Position numbers and translations under genes: made by a program
Shown: piece after piece, positions 5,980-7,685 of the stretch
Layout of the letters: every line of letters begins with the position of its first letter
Numbering within the stretch: position 1 is the stretch's first letter
Assembly (NCBI GenBank): GCA_013812985.1
Contig: JACCSN010000706.1
Location: forward strand, 1 to 7,685
Reading direction: 5' to 3'
Origin: Hyphomicrobiales bacterium
GTDB taxonomy: Bacteria; Pseudomonadota; Alphaproteobacteria; Rhizobiales; Afifellaceae
Length of the DNA stretch: 7,685 bases
Notes under the pieces: model-generated
Database searches by the model: none
What the model saw: the letters and a program-made list of their open reading frames with translations, nothing else
Told to the model about the DNA's origin: nothing

Positions 5980-7035
5980 CTACACGATCCCCAGCATCCG
6001 CCGGTTCGCCGCCTCGTCCGTGCCGCCGGTGATGAAATCATCGAAGGAGCGCTCCGTCACCTTGATCATATGCGCCTCGATAAAGGGCGCGCCCTCCGCC
6101 GCCCCGACGGCGGAATCCTTGATGGCGCATTCCCATTCCAGCACCGCCCAGGATTCGTAGTCGTATTGGGCGAGCTTGGAGAACACGCCGCCGAAATCGA
6201 CCTGGCCGTCGCCCAGCGAGCGGAAGCGGCCGGCGCGGTTGACCCACGGCTGGAAGCCTGAATAGACGCCCTGGCGCCCGTCCGGGTTGAGCTCGGCGTC
6301 CTTCACGTGGAAGGCCTTGATCCGCTCATGGTAGATATCGATGAAGCTGAGGTAATCGAGCCCCTGCAGCACGAAGTGCGATGGGTCGTAATTGATGCAG
6401 CAGCGCGGGTGCCCGCCGACCCGCCCCAGGAACATCTCGAAGGTGGCGCCGTCGAAGGTGTCCTCGCCCGGATGCAGCTCGAAGCAGAGGTCGATTCCAG
6501 CCTCCTCGTAGGCGTCGAGGACGGGTCGCCAGCGCCGCGCCAGCTCGTCGAAGGCCGTCTCGAACAGCCCCGGCGAACGCGGCGGCCAGGGATAGATGTA
6601 AGGCCAGGCAAGCGCGCCGGTGAAGCTGACGCTGGCGTTCAGCCCAAGGTTCCGCGAGGCCCGCGCCGCCTTCGTCACCTGGTCGATCGCCCATTCCTGG
6701 CGCGCCTTGGGGTTGCCGCGCACTTCGGGCGCCGCGAAGCCGTCGAAGCCGGCATCATAGGCCGGGTGCACAGCCACGCACTGGCCTTGCAAATGCGTCG
6801 ACAGCTCGGTGATCTCGATGCCGGCCTCCCGGCACGTGCCGGCGATCTCGTCGCAATAATCTTTGGAGTCCGCGGCCGTTGCGAGATCGAATAGGCGGGC
6901 GTCCCAACTCGGGATCTGAACGCCCTTGTAGCCCAGTTCAGCGGCCCATCCGGCGATCGATCGCAGCGAGTTGAACGGCGCCGCCTCCCCGCCGAACTGG
7001 GCGAGGAAAATGGCTGGTCCCTTCATGGTCTTCAT
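5980..7035 (-). CDS. Sugar phosphate isomerase/epimerase (xylose isomerase-like TIM barrel)
   Basis: This 351-residue protein is a cytoplasmic TIM-barrel enzyme of the AP endonuclease 2/xylose isomerase-like family. Expected metal-binding residues are visible in order: Glu186 with His188 (FELHPGED), Asp217 and His220 (NYDPSH), His243 (FHVKDAE) and Glu300 or Glu302 (AVLEWE). STHLQGQ (79-85) is the usual early-strand His motif. It is longer than many members of about 280 residues, with an aromatic/proline insert at about 144-156 (WPYIYPWPPRSP). Such enzymes isomerise, epimerise, dehydrate or cleave sugars and inositols, often with a Gfo/Idh/MocA oxidoreductase; one closes this same gene train. 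The start is ATG 7035 (MKTMKGPAIF), with AGGGAGGA 11 bases upstream; ATG 7026 is possible. The reading from 7092 adds a tail unlike the family. It is the first gene of the minus-strand train, divergent from the dehydrogenase gene. Substrate unknown. Confidence 0.9.
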   Translation of the reverse strand: MKTMKGPAIFLAQFGGEAAPFNSLRSIAGWAAELGYKGVQIPSWDARLFDLATAADSKDYCDEIAGTCREAGIEITELSTHLQGQCVAVHPAYDAGFDGFAAPEVRGNPKARQEWAIDQVTKAARASRNLGLNASVSFTGALAWPYIYPWPPRSPGLFETAFDELARRWRPVLDAYEEAGIDLCFELHPGEDTFDGATFEMFLGRVGGHPRCCINYDPSHFVLQGLDYLSFIDIYHERIKAFHVKDAELNPDGRQGVYSGFQPWVNRAGRFRSLGDGQVDFGGVFSKLAQYDYESWAVLEWECAIKDSAVGAAEGAPFIEAHMIKVTERSFDDFITGGTDEAANRRMLGIV

Positions 7036-7046
7036 GGCGGTGCTGG

Positions 7047-7054
7047 TCCTCCCT
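7047..7054 (-). promoter_or_regulatory. Ribosome binding site of the isomerase/epimerase gene
   Basis: AGGGAGGA on the minus strand is an almost full anti-SD match, 11 bases before ATG 7035 and 20 bases before ATG 7026. It favours 7035 although the spacing is somewhat long, and it argues against the longer reading from 7092. Confidence 0.65.
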
Positions 7055-7084
7055 GGCGCGGTGTATTCCTTGCCGAACACCTGC

Positions 7085-7099
7085 TCGCGCATGTTGTTG
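7085..7099. repeat. 15-base direct repeat, copy 1
   Basis: TCGCGCATGTTGTTG occurs here, just upstream of the isomerase/epimerase ribosome binding site, and again at 7499-7513 inside the divergent dehydrogenase gene. Flanking bases differ. It could be a shared regulator site or chance. Confidence 0.4.
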
Positions 7100-7350
7100 T
7101 CGGTCGTGGCTTTACCTAACGGCTGCCGCCGCGTTCACCGCCGCGGCTCGTCGCCTGCTGTCCCAAAAACCCTAACTAGAAGCCTTATTGGCCAGAAGAA
7201 TGTCAGCCGTTGAAGCGTCCAAAGTCCCGCATGACATGACGGTATCTGCCAGTCCGCGCGAGCGTCAAGGCACGGCCAGACCCGGCTGCCAAGTTTTCGG
7301 AGCGCTGCTTCACAGCCGCGTCAACGTCGGAACGCGACTGACCATGAAAG

Positions 7351-7380
7351 CTTGACCAGTTCATCCATGCCGGGCTGTAG
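7351..7380 (+). promoter_or_regulatory. Candidate promoter of the dehydrogenase gene
   Basis: CTTGAC at 7351-7356 and CTGTAG at 7375-7380 are separated by 18 bases. They resemble the alphaproteobacterial housekeeping consensus CTTGAC-N17-CTATAT: exact at -35, 4 of 6 at -10. Transcription would start near 7387, giving a very short leader before the ribosome binding site. The assignment is by eye only. Confidence 0.35.
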
Positions 7381-7393
7381 AGCGCGGCCATCA

Positions 7394-7398
7394 GGGAG
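7394..7398 (+). promoter_or_regulatory. Ribosome binding site of the dehydrogenase gene
   Basis: GGGAG (AGGGAG with the preceding A) stands 6 bases before ATG 7405. It fixes the start of the truncated right-edge gene. Confidence 0.65.
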
Positions 7399-7404
7399 TC
7401 CTTC

Positions 7405-7685
7405 ATGCAAAAATCCGCCCTCCTTGCGGCCGCCGCAGTGGCCGCACTCTCCTGTTCCGCCGCCGCACAGGAGGACGACAGCACCAATGTCGAGATCGTC
7501 GCGCATGTTGTTGAGCCGACCAAGCTCGAGCCGACGGACGAGCGCATCGGCGCTCTGAAGCTGCCCGACGGGTTTCGCATCCAGAAGTTCGCCGAGGACC
7601 TGATCAACCCGCGGATGCTCGCGGTCTCCGACGACGGGACGGTCTATGTTACCCGCCGCTCGGTGGGCGACCTCGTGATGCTGAA
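7405..7685 (+). CDS. Secreted sorbosone/glucose dehydrogenase-like protein, 5' part
   Basis: The frame is open from ATG 7405 to the window edge (93 complete codons, no stop), so only the N-terminus is seen. It begins with a signal peptide: MQKS, an Ala/Leu-rich core, then SAAAQ with a likely cleavage after about residue 21. The only cysteine (LSC, residue 17) does not sit in a good lipobox. After an acidic linker, LPDGFRIQKFAEDLINPRMLAVSDDGTVYVTRR (residues 53-85) matches the first blade of the glucose/sorbosone dehydrogenase or NHL-type beta-propeller family. Full-length members are periplasmic, often PQQ-dependent, oxidases of aldoses or L-sorbosone. The catalytic and cofactor residues lie beyond the edge, so the enzyme type is provisional. 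The divergent placement beside the sugar isomerase operon suggests shared substrate or control. Confidence 0.8.
   Translation, partial: MQKSALLAAAAVAALSCSAAAQEDDSTNVEIVAHVVEPTKLEPTDERIGALKLPDGFRIQKFAEDLINPRMLAVSDDGTVYVTRRSVGDLVML
7499..7513. repeat. 15-base direct repeat, copy 2
   Basis: This is an exact second copy of TCGCGCATGTTGTTG, lying in the coding sequence of the dehydrogenase-like gene about 95 bases after its start and spelling part of IVAHVVE. It has the same orientation as the copy at 7085-7099, 414 bases away. Confidence 0.4.

Larger units (their letters stand above)
7036..7404. other. Divergent intergenic region
   Basis: These 369 bases separate the minus-strand operon from the plus-strand dehydrogenase gene and must hold both promoters. 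Near the operon side there is a direct repeat CCGCCGCG at 7126-7133 and 7138-7145 (12-base period). In the middle CATGA occurs twice in tandem (about 7230-7239). A more AT-rich patch lies at about 7165-7200, the likeliest place for the operon promoter, but I see no good -35/-10 pair on the minus strand. No regulator gene or convincing operator palindrome was found here. Confidence 0.5.

Noticed and set aside
7200..7355. Small plus-strand ORF of 51 codons (MSAVEASKV...)
   Set aside because: Only a poorly spaced AGAAG precedes it and no family is recognised; it may be promoter-region DNA open by chance.
7203..7607. 134-codon minus-strand open frame in the divergent region
   Set aside because: It lies antisense to the signal peptide of the dehydrogenase-like gene, and its translation is low-complexity Ala/Ser/Arg.

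Overview
The window looks like a chromosomal piece of a high-GC alphaproteobacterium, most likely Hyphomicrobiales (rhizobial relatives). This is inferred from strong GC bias at third codon positions, a Tim44-like membrane protein of the alphaproteobacterial kind, and the sugar oxidoreductase/isomerase gene types. No rRNA, tRNA, CRISPR array, transposase or IS end was seen.

Layout: positions 1-490 hold no gene I can support, but they do contain several possible RNA hairpins. A plus-strand gene for a secreted or membrane-anchored Tim44-like protein follows (491-1516). It converges, with a 4-base gap, on a long minus-strand gene train. In transcription order the train is: a sugar phosphate isomerase/epimerase (7035-5980), a minimal nucleotidyltransferase (5977-5645), a HEPN-domain protein (5648-5169), an acyl-CoA synthetase (5160-3514), an enoyl-CoA hydratase-like protein (3517-2750) and a Gfo/Idh/MocA oxidoreductase (2690-1521). 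Most junctions are 2-8 bases or 4-base start/stop overlaps, which suggests one translationally coupled operon. The one larger gap is 59 bases before the oxidoreductase and carries a perfect 16-base palindrome. Divergently, at the right edge, a plus-strand gene (7405 to beyond the end) starts a secreted sorbosone/glucose dehydrogenase-like protein.

The isomerase/epimerase, the Gfo/Idh/MocA enzyme and the divergent periplasmic dehydrogenase plausibly serve oxidation and rearrangement of a sugar or polyol; the substrate cannot be read from sequence. The acyl-CoA synthetase and crotonase-fold protein form a separate translationally coupled pair for some carboxylic acid. Between the two themes sits an MntA/HepT-type toxin-antitoxin-like pair of visibly lower GC, stitched into the operon without gaps. 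The most unusual points are this embedded pair, its RX4HXT motif (Thr where the AMPylated Tyr of HepT is expected), and the crotonase homologue lacking both catalytic glutamates.
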